DNA from: UA16 sp905478895
GTDB taxonomy: Bacteria > Bacteroidota > Bacteroidia > Flavobacteriales_D > Sanyastnellaceae
Direction of reading: 5' to 3'
NCBI GenBank assembly: GCA_943788495.1
Contig: CALSQO010000001.1
Coordinates: 1,364,001-1,428,000, forward strand
DNA: 64,000 bases
Below the pieces are notes generated by a model. That model had not been told where the DNA came from. It searched no databases and was given only the letters and a program-made list of their open reading frames with translations. Positions within the stretch are counted from its first letter, which is position 1; each line of letters starts with the position of its first letter. Of this stretch, positions 19,974 through 29,230 are shown piece after piece. Made by a program: the position numbers and the translations under genes.

Positions 19974-20714
19974 ATGTTATTACGATTCATCCGATCCCTC
20001 ATTCGAATTCCGGGCTTCTTATTGATGTCCTTGGTTTACGTGTTGATTCTGATTTTCCTCAGATTGATCTGGGGAAAAGACTTGAATCGCATGCATGGCG
20101 TTTTGCTTCATTTTATCCGAAACGTCTATCGGCTAATGGGCATACGTGTTGAGGTTCAAGGCGAACTGCCGGATGAACCGAGCATCTATATGGGAAACCA
20201 CCGAAGCTATGTCGATGCGGTTCTTGTTCCCGCGAAGCATCCCGTGGTATTTGTAGCGCGAAGTGAAAGCAAAAGCTGGCCAATCATTGGTTGGGGCGCG
20301 ACTTTGCTCGGAACCATTTGGGTCAATCGGAAAGATCCATCCAGCCGCAAAAATACCCGAGAAGAAGTGAAGAGTCGCCTGCGTGATGGACTGGGAATTG
20401 TGATCTTTCCGGAGGGTACAACCCACACAGGCCCCGACTTATTGGAATACAGGCCTGGCATGTTTTACATCAGCGCAGAAGGTGGCTTTCCCATCACACC
20501 CATCGCGTTGGAATACAAAGATCCCGATATCGCATGGGTTGGTCAATCCAAATTCATTCCGCATGCCTGGAAACATTTCAGCAAGCGGCACATTGACATC
20601 AAAGTAAGCATAGGCAAAACCCTCAAAGGAAGTGATGGCGGTGAGCTGCTCAAAGAAGCCCATAACTGGACAGCGAAGGAAGTACTCAAGCTGCGCAAAG
20701 AATGGGACAGTTAA
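19974..20714 (+). CDS. plsC: 1-acyl-sn-glycerol-3-phosphate acyltransferase (PlsC type)
   Basis: About 246 residues from the ATG at 19974. The frame extends upstream, but that part overlaps the pseudouridine synthase gene in another phase and lacks family similarity. Residues 10-35 are a membrane anchor. The acyltransferase motifs are in order: NHRSYVD (H76, D81; the NHx4D catalytic pair), a region around VNRKDPSSR, and FPEGTT (145-150), which binds the glycerol phosphate, then PITPIALEY. It would acylate lysophosphatidic acid to phosphatidic acid at the inner membrane. Its last 13 bases overlap the next gene, suggesting coupled translation. Confidence 0.88.
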   Translation: MLLRFIRSLIRIPGFLLMSLVYVLILIFLRLIWGKDLNRMHGVLLHFIRNVYRLMGIRVEVQGELPDEPSIYMGNHRSYVDAVLVPAKHPVVFVARSESKSWPIIGWGATLLGTIWVNRKDPSSRKNTREEVKSRLRDGLGIVIFPEGTTHTGPDLLEYRPGMFYISAEGGFPITPIALEYKDPDIAWVGQSKFIPHAWKHFSKRHIDIKVSIGKTLKGSDGGELLKEAHNWTAKEVLKLRKEWDS

Positions 20715-21595
20715 TCAAGTCAATGATTCGAATGCTGTCGAAAATCAAACATTGGAGTCGGTTCGTCTCTTCCAAATGGCAAACGGTTCATTTGGACTAT
20801 CCTGTGGACTTTCGTCCTCGGTTTCAACCTGAAACGGACCTCGGCCTCCCCGAAATTCATTCGTTGCTTCAATCGCAATGGGATGAAATTGAAGCGAAGG
20901 TGGATTTGATTCAATCTTACGAGGAGGATTTGGTGAAAATTAAAAAGCGAGCCGATGAGCCCAATGCCCTCCTGCCAGGCTGGAACAACGGCTACTTGCC
21001 TGGGCTCGACATGGCTGCATTATTTGCATTTGTGGCCCACTACCAACCCAAACGCTATATGGAGGTGGGATCAGGCAACTCTACCCTCGTTGCAGCGGCT
21101 GCAAAAGCACAGCACAGCCCTTTGACGGAAATCACCAGCATCGATCCCTATCCGCGCGCTGAAATCGACCAATTGTCTCAAGTGATTGTCCGGAAACCAT
21201 TTGAAGCGCTCGAAGCGGATGCTTGTCTGGAATCGTTGGAGGCAGGGGACATTTTGTTCATTGACAATAGCCACCGAGTGCTGCCCAATTCGGATGCCAC
21301 TGTGTTTTTCTTGGAATGGATGCCACGGCTCGCCGATGGTGTAATCGTGCACATCCACGACATCTACTTGCCTTGGGATTACCCGCAAAATATGTGCAAT
21401 CGAGCTTATTCAGAGCAGTACATGCTGGCCATGGCACTTATGAGCAATTCCAAGCGTTACACTCCTTTGTTCCCCGCATTTTGGGTGAGTGAGCAAAAAT
21501 CGTTGAGTGGAAAACTTGCCTCCATCTGGAACCACTCAAACACGCGAGGCGTTGAGCAACATGGGGGGTCCTTCTGGATCAGAATCAACGGTTAA
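20702..21595 (+). CDS. Class I SAM-dependent methyltransferase-like protein
   Basis: 297 residues. The motif I segment YMEVGSGNSTLVAAA (about 119-133) and the acidic 'TSIDPYPR' strand 2 end fit a Rossmann-fold methyltransferase of the Methyltransf_24 group. 'GDILFIDNSHRVLPNSD' fits motif IV, and 'DGVIVHIHDIYLPWDYP' is typical of members that act on glycans or small molecules. The first 100 residues are a charged helical extension. The substrate is unknown. The ATG is inside the end of plsC (13-base overlap). Confidence 0.8.
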   Translation: MGQLIKSMIRMLSKIKHWSRFVSSKWQTVHLDYPVDFRPRFQPETDLGLPEIHSLLQSQWDEIEAKVDLIQSYEEDLVKIKKRADEPNALLPGWNNGYLPGLDMAALFAFVAHYQPKRYMEVGSGNSTLVAAAAKAQHSPLTEITSIDPYPRAEIDQLSQVIVRKPFEALEADACLESLEAGDILFIDNSHRVLPNSDATVFFLEWMPRLADGVIVHIHDIYLPWDYPQNMCNRAYSEQYMLAMALMSNSKRYTPLFPAFWVSEQKSLSGKLASIWNHSNTRGVEQHGGSFWIRING

Positions 21596-21602
21596 AACCG
21601 TT
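21587..21602. terminator. Hairpin between convergent genes
   Basis: AACGGTT-AA-AACCGTT, a perfect 7-bp inverted repeat, then CTATTTTTG. It overlaps the stop codon of the methyltransferase gene and abuts the stop of the subtilase gene, so it may end transcripts from both sides. The stem is short and not GC-rich. Confidence 0.5.
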
Positions 21603-24500
21603 CTATTTTTGAATAATCAAATGCGTCTGAATGGCGTCATTTGCGCTGACAGATGTGTCGATCAGGCGCAACGTGTAAGCTCCGTTTGGCAATTCCGTCA
21701 CGGAGATAACAAGGTTTTCTGACGACTGATACGATTCTTCCATTATCACCTGACCAAGGGAATTCATGCATTGCACCATCCCTTGACGGGACCAACCGGC
21801 GAGTCCTTCAATTCGAACAAAATCTTGTGCAGGATTTGGGTACATGCGCATACCAGCGGCCTCCAGCTCGCCTATGCCATTGACAAGTATATCCAGTTCC
21901 AAGGTCACCGTTCCCGAACAATCCATGGAAAACTCCATTTCTTCGACCTCGACCGCGGCACTTTCACCTCCGACGGACAAATCCCACGCTACTTGGATTT
22001 CCAGCAAGCCAAGCCCGACAGATTCACCGATTATGGCACCATTGACCACGCTCCATTCATACATGTTCTGAGCATCGCCGTTATAACTGTAAACGGATGT
22101 TGTTCCAGCGGTAGGATTCATTGGACCGGAAATGGACCCCGTGGCGACATAAAAGCACGAACCATCGTCGACATTGGATTCTGCTGTAAAGTTGCATGCC
22201 TCTTCATCTGTGCAGCCCTCCACTGCTGGCACTCCTGCACAGATGCAGTCATCTCCAATTGCATCGAATACGGTTTCTTCGTTTTCATCATCACAGGCAT
22301 CTCCGGTGCTGAAGCAACTTCCGTCATCCGCATTGGATTCTGGATCGAAGTTACAGGCCGTTTCGAGCGTGCAACCGGGCACCACAGGCACGCAGAATGC
22401 ATGGTCGATACCCTCTCCAAAGTCGGGATCTCCCATGGCAACAATGACCTCGCCCGCGACAGTCTCAAGGACGTAATTGCCATCCAAATCACATCCTGGC
22501 CATTGGCTACCAAACATGCCATCACCATAGGAATCGGTCAACGTCAGGACGTGGCAACCGTGCGGCACACAACCTTCCCAAACTTCATCGGCTCCGTCCT
22601 CTTCAAACGAACCTGTTGTGGTGCCGGCGATCTCATTTCCAGCCTCGTCCACAATGGACCACCCCACCTCTTCAGGCCAACAATCCGTGGTAATCGTTAA
22701 AATCAAGTCCTCACAGGGATACGCGCATGAACCGTCATCAATGGTCGCGCCTTCATCATAATTCAATGCTCCCGAATCGGTGCAGCCCGGCACCTCGGCA
22801 CTGCAGTCAGGTGTTGTGAACATCAATGTATCGCTGACCAAGGTGTCCGAAACGAAGTACAACTCATAGGTGGTATTCCCGGCAAGGCCATCCAAAAGTG
22901 CCGAGGCACCGTTTTGAATTTCAACGCCATAATCCTCCGCAAAACCACAGGTCCAGTCGGCATCTGCCGTATCGCGGAAACAGAGAATCTGCGCAGCGCA
23001 TAAGAAATTTGAAAACTCGGCATTCAGCTCCACCAGGGTTTCGACTGAATCGCTCGCAGCATTGTACACGCATTGTGGCGTTGCTTCAAAGCTCAAAAGA
23101 TCGCATTCGACGGGACCACAGGCCTCCAATGCCAGATTAACGGAATTGGCAACGTTCAGGCGCCCGCCCGTTGCTACCTCGGTCAATAGGTTCGGCACCA
23201 AGTCCACGCCCTGGTAAATATACCCCAACACCATGTCTGCGGCAGCTTGTGGATTGGTGTACGACAACTCCGCCAATTCAGGACACGGAACACTATAGAC
23301 CAAACCAATGGCTCCTGCCACGCAGGGACTTGCAAACGACGTACCGCTCGTGTTTCCATAACCACTTGATCCACTCGGCAGATACACTTGATCGCCCGGA
23401 GCACCCAAATCAATGGTAGTGACGCCATAACCGCTGAAGGTTCTGACGTCGTTGTCGTTTGTAGCCGTGACGGAAACCATGTAGTCGGAGCTGCACGCGG
23501 TAGGCATATCCCCCACCACATCAACATTCAGCGCGGAATTGGTGGTCGCCCCGCAATTCAAGATGCCAGATTCTCCCAGCTCGTCGTAGTATGCGCACCA
23601 GACCGGATAATTGGCCGGGTTGGCCTGATCAATGCCCCAAGAAGCATTGGTGGCCACTACGAATGCTCCGTCAACACCAGCGCTCGCATTGTAGATATCC
23701 CGCATCACTTTTGGGTATTCGTATGCTGCAATTACATTGGCTTCTGACAAACCTCCGCCCATGTCGATCTGCATGATGTCCACATCCCAATTCACACCAG
23801 AACCACCGATGCCATTGTTGCCCGTCGCCCCAATCATCCCGCTTACGGAGGTGCCGTGACCTCCAGCCGCGATGTTATCGGAGTTATTGCCTGCATTCCA
23901 GCCATTGAAATCGTCTACATAACCGTTGTTGTCATCGTCCACTCCGTTGCCTGGAATTTCCGCTGGATTCGTCCAATGGTTGTCGATGAGGTCAACGTGA
24001 TTGTAATTGGATCCTCCCCCTTCCAAGACAGCAACGACTATACGCGCGCCATTGGCCGCGACGCCTCCTGTCGTCACATCCCATGCCAAATCCGAATCAA
24101 TATCGTGGTCACCATTCTCATCGTGGTGCCATTGTTGGCCATAATTGGGGTCGTTGGGTACGGTTTCACGCTCGTTCACGACGTGATTCAATTGCACCGC
24201 TCGCACGTGAGATTTGCCTCGGAGCAGTGACAACGATTCCGCCCAATTCGACGATGCCACGGAAAGGTGGAAGATGCCCGCAGATGGGGATGGAATGCTG
24301 ATGATTTCGAAGTCCAATTCCGATCGAAGGCTGGCAAAGAACTTTTCTTGAGCCACATCTTCATCGAGCATGACCAAAATTTCATTGGGCACAAAGTCAG
24401 ATTCGGATGCATCTATCTGAGCATAGACATCTGTCAAAAGGGCAAGTGTCGTCAGTGCTAGGCACAAAGACAGTGCCCGCTGAATTCGCAGGTTTTTCAT
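21603..24500 (-). CDS. Subtilisin-family (S8) protein with T9SS sorting domain; catalytic Asp replaced by Glu
   Basis: 965 residues with a signal peptide (to about 27) and an inhibitor-I9-like prodomain (30-110). The S8 domain spans about 118-455. His215 is in GGHGTSVSGM and Ser388 in SGTSFASP, with a likely oxyanion Asn near 321. At the first catalytic position, where DTG is expected, the sequence reads AVLEGGGSNYNHVDL with Glu160. After the protease come three GCT-type Cys repeats like those of the giant protein (GCTDSGALNYD, GCTLETACNFD, GCTDEEACNFT). A PPC-like beta domain lies between the first and second of them. A type A T9SS sorting domain (YPNPAQDFVRIEGL...) ends the protein. Secreted or surface-attached; activity depends on whether Glu can replace Asp. 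Confidence 0.88.
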   Translation of the reverse strand: MKNLRIQRALSLCLALTTLALLTDVYAQIDASESDFVPNEILVMLDEDVAQEKFFASLRSELDFEIISIPSPSAGIFHLSVASSNWAESLSLLRGKSHVRAVQLNHVVNERETVPNDPNYGQQWHHDENGDHDIDSDLAWDVTTGGVAANGARIVVAVLEGGGSNYNHVDLIDNHWTNPAEIPGNGVDDDNNGYVDDFNGWNAGNNSDNIAAGGHGTSVSGMIGATGNNGIGGSGVNWDVDIMQIDMGGGLSEANVIAAYEYPKVMRDIYNASAGVDGAFVVATNASWGIDQANPANYPVWCAYYDELGESGILNCGATTNSALNVDVVGDMPTACSSDYMVSVTATNDNDVRTFSGYGVTTIDLGAPGDQVYLPSGSSGYGNTSGTSFASPCVAGAIGLVYSVPCPELAELSYTNPQAAADMVLGYIYQGVDLVPNLLTEVATGGRLNVANSVNLALEACGPVECDLLSFEATPQCVYNAASDSVETLVELNAEFSNFLCAAQILCFRDTADADWTCGFAEDYGVEIQNGASALLDGLAGNTTYELYFVSDTLVSDTLMFTTPDCSAEVPGCTDSGALNYDEGATIDDGSCAYPCEDLILTITTDCWPEEVGWSIVDEAGNEIAGTTTGSFEEDGADEVWEGCVPHGCHVLTLTDSYGDGMFGSQWPGCDLDGNYVLETVAGEVIVAMGDPDFGEGIDHAFCVPVVPGCTLETACNFDPESNADDGSCFSTGDACDDENEETVFDAIGDDCICAGVPAVEGCTDEEACNFTAESNVDDGSCFYVATGSISGPMNPTAGTTSVYSYNGDAQNMYEWSVVNGAIIGESVGLGLLEIQVAWDLSVGGESAAVEVEEMEFSMDCSGTVTLELDILVNGIGELEAAGMRMYPNPAQDFVRIEGLAGWSRQGMVQCMNSLGQVIMEESYQSSENLVISVTELPNGAYTLRLIDTSVSANDAIQTHLIIQK

Positions 24501-24516
24501 TTTCTTGAGGTTGACA

Positions 24517-24543
24517 CAAAACTAAGCCGGATTTTTTGACAAA
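24517..24543 (-). promoter_or_regulatory. Likely promoter of the subtilase gene
   Basis: Minus strand TAGTTTTG (24524-24517) is a perfect TAnnTTTG box, with TTTG at 24543-24540. The 15-base spacer is short. The ATG is 17 bases downstream of the box. Confidence 0.5.
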
Positions 24544-24596
24544 AGATGAAACTTACGGATGCGATTTGCGTATTTACGACATCTATATCGACAAAC

Positions 24597-26291
24597 ATGT
24601 GTTCCATCACTGCCATACTCAACGATCAGGGTACTCCTGAACAAATGCGCTCCAATGCGCTTCAGATCTCCAAACTTCAACGCCACCGGGGTCCAGATTG
24701 GTCGGGCGTGTATCAAAATGATTCGGCCGTACTTGTGCACGAAAGACTCGCAATTGTCGATGTAACGAGTGGTTCTCAACCGTTGATCGATCCCGAGCAT
24801 CAAACAGCACTCGCCGTGAATGGTGAGATCTACAACCATAAAAACATTCGGAAGTCCACGGCGAATTATCCGTACCAGACCGGGAGTGATTGCGAGGTAA
24901 TCTTGGCGCTTTACCGCGAGAAAGGTGCAGAACTCGTCAACGATCTCGAAGGCATGTTTGCTTTTGTGTTGTTCGATCCCCGCGACCAATCCTGGATAAT
25001 CGCTCGAGACTCCATTGGCATCATCCCCCTTTACTTCGGCCATGATAAAAACGGCGCCCTGCTGGTCGCCTCGGAGATGAAAGGAATAGAGCACCTCTGC
25101 GAAGATGTTTCTGAATTCCCTCCGGGTCATTATTGGAAGTCGTCCGATGATGCGCCCGTTCGCTACTTCCAAGAAGCATGGATGGATTGGGATAACGCTC
25201 CGAAGAAAGCATACGACAAAGAAGAACTCCGTGCCCAATTGACCGAATCTGTTCGCACCCATTTGATGGGTGACGTCCCGTATGGCTTGCTGATCAGCGG
25301 CGGCCTCGATTCCAGTGTCATTGCGGCAATTGCTCAGAATTTCTCCAAAAACCGTATTGAGGATGATGGCAACAGCGAAGCCTGGTGGCCACGTGTGCAC
25401 AGCTTTAGTATTGGACTAGAAGGAAGTCCCGATGTCGCTGCAGCACAGAAGGTTGCCGACCACATAGGAACGGTTCATCACCCATTGGCCTTTACCATTC
25501 AAGAGGGAATTGATGCCATTGAAGACGTCATTCGTCACATCGAAACCTATGATGTCACGACCATTCGAGCGTCCACCCCCATGTACCTCATGGCCCGACA
25601 AATCAAAGCCATGGGCATCAAGATGGTGCTTTCTGGCGAAGGTGCGGATGAGTTATTTGGCGGTTACCTCTACTTCCATCTCGCGCCCGACGCTCAGGAA
25701 TTTCACGAAGAAACGGTCCGTAAAGTATTGGCGCTGAACAAGTATGATTGTTCGCGGGCCAACAAATCCATGATGGCATGGGGAATCGAAACGCGGGTGC
25801 CATTTTTGCACAAGCCATTCTTCAACTATGCCATGGACATGGATCCAACAGCAAAGATGGGGGGGAACGGAAAGATCGAAAAGCACATTTTGCGTGAAGC
25901 CTTTGACGGCATCATCCCCGATGAAATCCTTTGGCGTCAAAAAGAGCAATTTTCGGACGGTGTAGGCTACGGTTGGATCGATGGCCTGAAAGACCATGCG
26001 GATGCCAAAGTAAGTGATGAGGAGCTTGCACGCGCAGCAGTGCGTTTCCCAATTAACACACCCGACACCAAAGAAGGCTACTTCTATCGGACACTCTTCG
26101 AAAAGCACTACCCCAGCTCAGCAGCAGCCAACTGTGTGCCTGGCGGCAAGTCCGTGGCATGCAGCACAGAAAAAGCCCTCGAATGGAGTGACAGTTTAAA
26201 AAATGTCGTGGACCCCTCAGGTCGCGCAGTGACCGCTGTCCATCAAGATGGGTATGGCCATAGCGGTGGAGATGGCCAACAAACGGATTGA
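24597..26291 (+). CDS. asnB: Asparagine synthetase B (glutamine-hydrolysing)
   Basis: 564 residues from the ATG at 24597. This start is fixed by chemistry: it places Cys at position 2 (MCSITAIL), the N-terminal nucleophile of the glutaminase domain; an upstream in-frame ATG would bury it. The class II amidotransferase domain is about 2-185 (with RHRGPD and NGEIYNH). The synthetase domain follows, with the PP-loop SGGLDSS at 234-240 and 'SGEGADELFGGY'. It converts aspartate, glutamine and ATP to asparagine. Slightly longer than E. coli AsnB, with a C-terminal tail. It converges on the TerC gene, 10 bases apart. Confidence 0.95.
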   Translation: MCSITAILNDQGTPEQMRSNALQISKLQRHRGPDWSGVYQNDSAVLVHERLAIVDVTSGSQPLIDPEHQTALAVNGEIYNHKNIRKSTANYPYQTGSDCEVILALYREKGAELVNDLEGMFAFVLFDPRDQSWIIARDSIGIIPLYFGHDKNGALLVASEMKGIEHLCEDVSEFPPGHYWKSSDDAPVRYFQEAWMDWDNAPKKAYDKEELRAQLTESVRTHLMGDVPYGLLISGGLDSSVIAAIAQNFSKNRIEDDGNSEAWWPRVHSFSIGLEGSPDVAAAQKVADHIGTVHHPLAFTIQEGIDAIEDVIRHIETYDVTTIRASTPMYLMARQIKAMGIKMVLSGEGADELFGGYLYFHLAPDAQEFHEETVRKVLALNKYDCSRANKSMMAWGIETRVPFLHKPFFNYAMDMDPTAKMGGNGKIEKHILREAFDGIIPDEILWRQKEQFSDGVGYGWIDGLKDHADAKVSDEELARAAVRFPINTPDTKEGYFYRTLFEKHYPSSAAANCVPGGKSVACSTEKALEWSDSLKNVVDPSGRAVTAVHQDGYGHSGGDGQQTD

Positions 26292-26301
26292 TTGAAAGTG
26301 G

Positions 26302-27063
26302 TCAAGTCTTGTTGAGCAATCGTTTCTGATACCGCGATTGTACTAGGTCAACCAGAATCAAAACAGTCACGGAGAAATAAAACGTGGTCTTATTCAAGGC
26401 ATGCACTTCTCCTCCAAAAAGGGTGAGCTTTGCTAGGTGCCCTCCTTCTGAGAGCAGCATAATTCCGACCAATAAGAGAATGAATAAACCGAGCACCTCA
26501 TAGGCTCGGTTTTTTTGCAAGAAGGCGGCGACTCGGTTCGCCAAAGCCAGCATCACGATGCCACTGATCACAATGCTCGCAATCATCACGGGCATGGATT
26601 CGGTCAATGCGATGGCAGTGAGAACAGAGTCAAATGAAAAAACGACATTCATCAAGATGATGGCTGCAATTGCAGCACCGGCTTTCTTCGTAGAACCCGC
26701 AGATGCGGAATCGTGCAAATCACCGGCCAACATGTGCCAAACCTCTTTGATGGCGGTGTAAACAATGAAAGCCCCGCCGAACATGGCGATGAGGCTGTGG
26801 CCATTGAACTCACCTGAAATGACCGGATCCCAATCGATTGAGAAGACAGAGGCTTGAAACAGTGCGATCAATTGAACCAAAACCATCAACAGAACCAGCC
26901 GCATCACCACTGCACCGATGATGCCAATGCGCTGAACGCGTTTGCGGTCGCGTTCGTCCACACGGCCGGATTCAATCGCAATGTAAAGCAAGTTATCAAT
27001 GCCCAAAACAGCCTCAAGTGCGACGAGCATTAAAAGCGTTGAAATCAGCTCAATCCATTCCAT
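26302..27063 (-). CDS. TerC-family integral membrane protein
   Basis: 253 residues, multi-spanning. Both family signatures are present: EAVLGIDNLLYIA in the first helix and VFSFDSVLTAIALTES near the middle, with acidic residues inside membrane segments. The sequence ends with a basic tail. The TerC family is linked to tellurite resistance and to metal (manganese) efflux that supports exported metalloenzymes; which applies here is not known. It lies 12 bases downstream of the nitroreductase gene and could be transcribed with it. Confidence 0.92.
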   Translation of the reverse strand: MEWIELISTLLMLVALEAVLGIDNLLYIAIESGRVDERDRKRVQRIGIIGAVVMRLVLLMVLVQLIALFQASVFSIDWDPVISGEFNGHSLIAMFGGAFIVYTAIKEVWHMLAGDLHDSASAGSTKKAGAAIAAIILMNVVFSFDSVLTAIALTESMPVMIASIVISGIVMLALANRVAAFLQKNRAYEVLGLFILLLVGIMLLSEGGHLAKLTLFGGEVHALNKTTFYFSVTVLILVDLVQSRYQKRLLNKT

Positions 27064-27075
27064 TCCAGTACCATT

Positions 27076-27855
27076 TTAATGTTCGTGAATGGCCCTGCTC
27101 GAATCAAATCGAAAGCGAGGGCCGTAAATCCCACCTTCGGCACGTTTCCCGACGGAAATCGCCATGTTAATTCCTGCGCCTCTTGGCAATCCCAATAGGG
27201 CTTTGACTCGCTTGGAATCCAATCCTTCCATGGGACAAGAATCGAACCCTTCGGCGCGCACGGCGAGCATGAAGTTTTCAGCGGCTAACGCCGTGGACTT
27301 GTGGGCCCATGTCGCCATTTGTCCCAAGTGAATCGGCTCGCGCGGCGTAGGTTTTTTCAATCCTCGGAAAGTTAGCCAGAGGTATTTGAATGGGCGAAAA
27401 ATCCCGAAAGGCCCCTGATTGTATACCAGTTTGGTGATTGTACCAAAGTACTGCAGCGCCTTGGCGGGTGACTTTGGATTGGCTTTAAGCATGCTCAGCA
27501 TGTGCTCATTGTTTTCCCGCCATCGATCCGGACGGGCCACGAAAACAACAATTTCTTGCGCGGTCACCGCCGCAGGTTGACCCAAACAATGCTCCGCCAA
27601 TTTTGCTTTCTTTTCAGCGGTTCGGACCCAGTGGATTTCCCATACCTGCAAATTCGAAGAGCTCGGCGCGAGCAATGCCGCGTCCATTGCACGGCGCATT
27701 ACCGCTTCAGGGACTGGCTCATCCGTGTAGATCCGAATGCTTCTTCGGGATTCAACAACATCATAAAATGCGCGCGCATCGGTCTTCGGAGCCTCCAAAG
27801 GCACGCGCTTTGAATTCCGAGCTTCCGTTGAATCAAAAACCTTGACTTTAACCAT
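27076..27855 (-). CDS. Nitroreductase-family FMN oxidoreductase
   Basis: 259 residues from the ATG at 27855, which overlaps the last 8 bases of deoA (ATGGTTAA). The family start, VVESRRSIRIYTDEPV, is the FMN-phosphate-binding region, followed by 'LLAPSSSNLQVWEIHWV' and, near the end, 'GFDSCPMEGLDSKRVKALLGLPRG'. The enzyme would use NAD(P)H to reduce nitro, quinone or flavin-type substrates. Several longer frames start upstream inside deoA but have no family similarity. Its translational coupling to deoA is notable, but a direct role in nucleoside catabolism is not established. Confidence 0.88.
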   Translation of the reverse strand: MVKVKVFDSTEARNSKRVPLEAPKTDARAFYDVVESRRSIRIYTDEPVPEAVMRRAMDAALLAPSSSNLQVWEIHWVRTAEKKAKLAEHCLGQPAAVTAQEIVVFVARPDRWRENNEHMLSMLKANPKSPAKALQYFGTITKLVYNQGPFGIFRPFKYLWLTFRGLKKPTPREPIHLGQMATWAHKSTALAAENFMLAVRAEGFDSCPMEGLDSKRVKALLGLPRGAGINMAISVGKRAEGGIYGPRFRFDSSRAIHEH

Positions 27856-29194
27856 GTGACCGTGGTACTTTGAATTGTTTGATGACACCATCTGACGACG
27901 CAAATTCAGACGATGCACCGACCTGAATTGCTTCCGTGACTCGTGCGGCGGCGGCGGCAAATCCAGCCTCATCTCGGGCATGGATTACCGCAAGCGGACG
28001 ATCCTTCAGACAGGTCTCACCCGGCCGAATCCAGTCCGAGCAACCCACGGCATGATCAATGGCCTGACCCGCATATGTTCTGCCTCCACCAAGCGAAACA
28101 ACGGCCAAGCCCAATTGACGTGTATCCATGGTCAAGACCGTTTGACCGGACCAATCCGCGGGCGGCAAAAGCGGCCGAACAATGGGAGCCTTGGGGCATT
28201 CCTTTTCGAAAGCGCTTAGCGCATCCACCGGGCCTCCCATTCCGTGAATGGAACGTTCAAAAATTTCCGCTGCCCGTCCAGAGCGATGGGCATCGTCCAA
28301 CGCGGCCCTTGCTTCCGACTCATTCCTACTGAGTCCCGAAAGCAACAGATTTTGGACAGCCAAGGCCCATGTCACTTCGCGCAACCTTTCCGAGTCCCGC
28401 TCACCCTTTAAGAATGAAATAGCCTCCAACACCTCAAGGGCATTGCCAGCGGTATTCGCCAAAGGTTGATTCATATCGGTGAGCAGCGCTGTGGTTGGCA
28501 TTCCTGCAGCAGTTCCGACCGAACACAACGATTCGGCAAGCTCCCATGCCACGGCTGAATTGGACATGAACGCTCCAGTTCCCACCTTAATATCCATGAC
28601 CAAACTTTGCAGGCCCGCGGCTAGTTTCTTGGACAAAATACTCGCTGTAATCAGGCCATATTGTTCCACGGTAGCTGTTACGTCTCGTGTCGCATACATC
28701 CGTTGATCGGCCGGAGCCAAATCTGATGTCTGACCCACAATCGCAAATCCCGTTTCTGCAACCACCTGCTTAAAATGCGCGATATCATGCCCCGTGTTGT
28801 ATCCAGGAATGGATTCCAGCTTATCGATTGTCCCGCCTGTGTGCGCCAAGCCGCGGCCCGCGATCATGGGAACAAATCCGCCGCATGCAGCGAGCAAAGG
28901 AGCCAACAGGAAGGAAACCGTATCGCCAACACCTCCTGTTGAATGCTTATCCAGTATTGGACCATTCAGTGCCTCCTTGCTCCAATCCAGCACTTGGCCT
29001 GAATCCCGCATGGACAACGTCAAATCTGTGCGTTCCTGGGTATTGAAATCTTGGAAAAATGCGGCCATCGAAAATGCCGCTATTTGCGCATCCGTCACTT
29101 CATGTGAGGTAACCCCCTGGATAAACTGGCGAATGTCTTGCGTGGATAGCGCAAGGCCATCACGCTTTTTCTGTATGATTTCGGGAATGAGCAT
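27848..29194 (-). CDS. deoA: Thymidine (pyrimidine-nucleoside) phosphorylase
   Basis: 448 residues from the ATG at 29194 (another in-frame ATG nine codons upstream is possible). It has an N-terminal helical domain, then DKHSTGGVGDTVSF, the phosphate-binding signature of the family, then MIAGRGLAHTGGTIDKLESI, both intact. The alpha/beta domain and C-terminal domain complete the expected ~440-residue length. The reaction is thymidine (or uridine) + phosphate to base + deoxyribose/ribose 1-phosphate. Immediately upstream is a nucleoside transporter, and cytidine deaminase is two genes further, so the context supports pyrimidine nucleoside salvage. Confidence 0.95.
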   Translation of the reverse strand: MLIPEIIQKKRDGLALSTQDIRQFIQGVTSHEVTDAQIAAFSMAAFFQDFNTQERTDLTLSMRDSGQVLDWSKEALNGPILDKHSTGGVGDTVSFLLAPLLAACGGFVPMIAGRGLAHTGGTIDKLESIPGYNTGHDIAHFKQVVAETGFAIVGQTSDLAPADQRMYATRDVTATVEQYGLITASILSKKLAAGLQSLVMDIKVGTGAFMSNSAVAWELAESLCSVGTAAGMPTTALLTDMNQPLANTAGNALEVLEAISFLKGERDSERLREVTWALAVQNLLLSGLSRNESEARAALDDAHRSGRAAEIFERSIHGMGGPVDALSAFEKECPKAPIVRPLLPPADWSGQTVLTMDTRQLGLAVVSLGGGRTYAGQAIDHAVGCSDWIRPGETCLKDRPLAVIHARDEAGFAAAAARVTEAIQVGASSEFASSDGVIKQFKVPRSHG

Positions 29195-29230
29195 ACGGGG
29201 TGCAGAATTCGTTGAGAGCAAAGATTGAAA

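Noticed and set aside
21771..22700. 309-codon + strand frame
   Set aside because: It lies antisense to the C-terminal half of the subtilase gene, which has clear domains; the antisense translation is unlike any protein.
24522..25400. 292-codon minus-strand frame
   Set aside because: It is antisense to asnB, whose catalytic motifs are complete.
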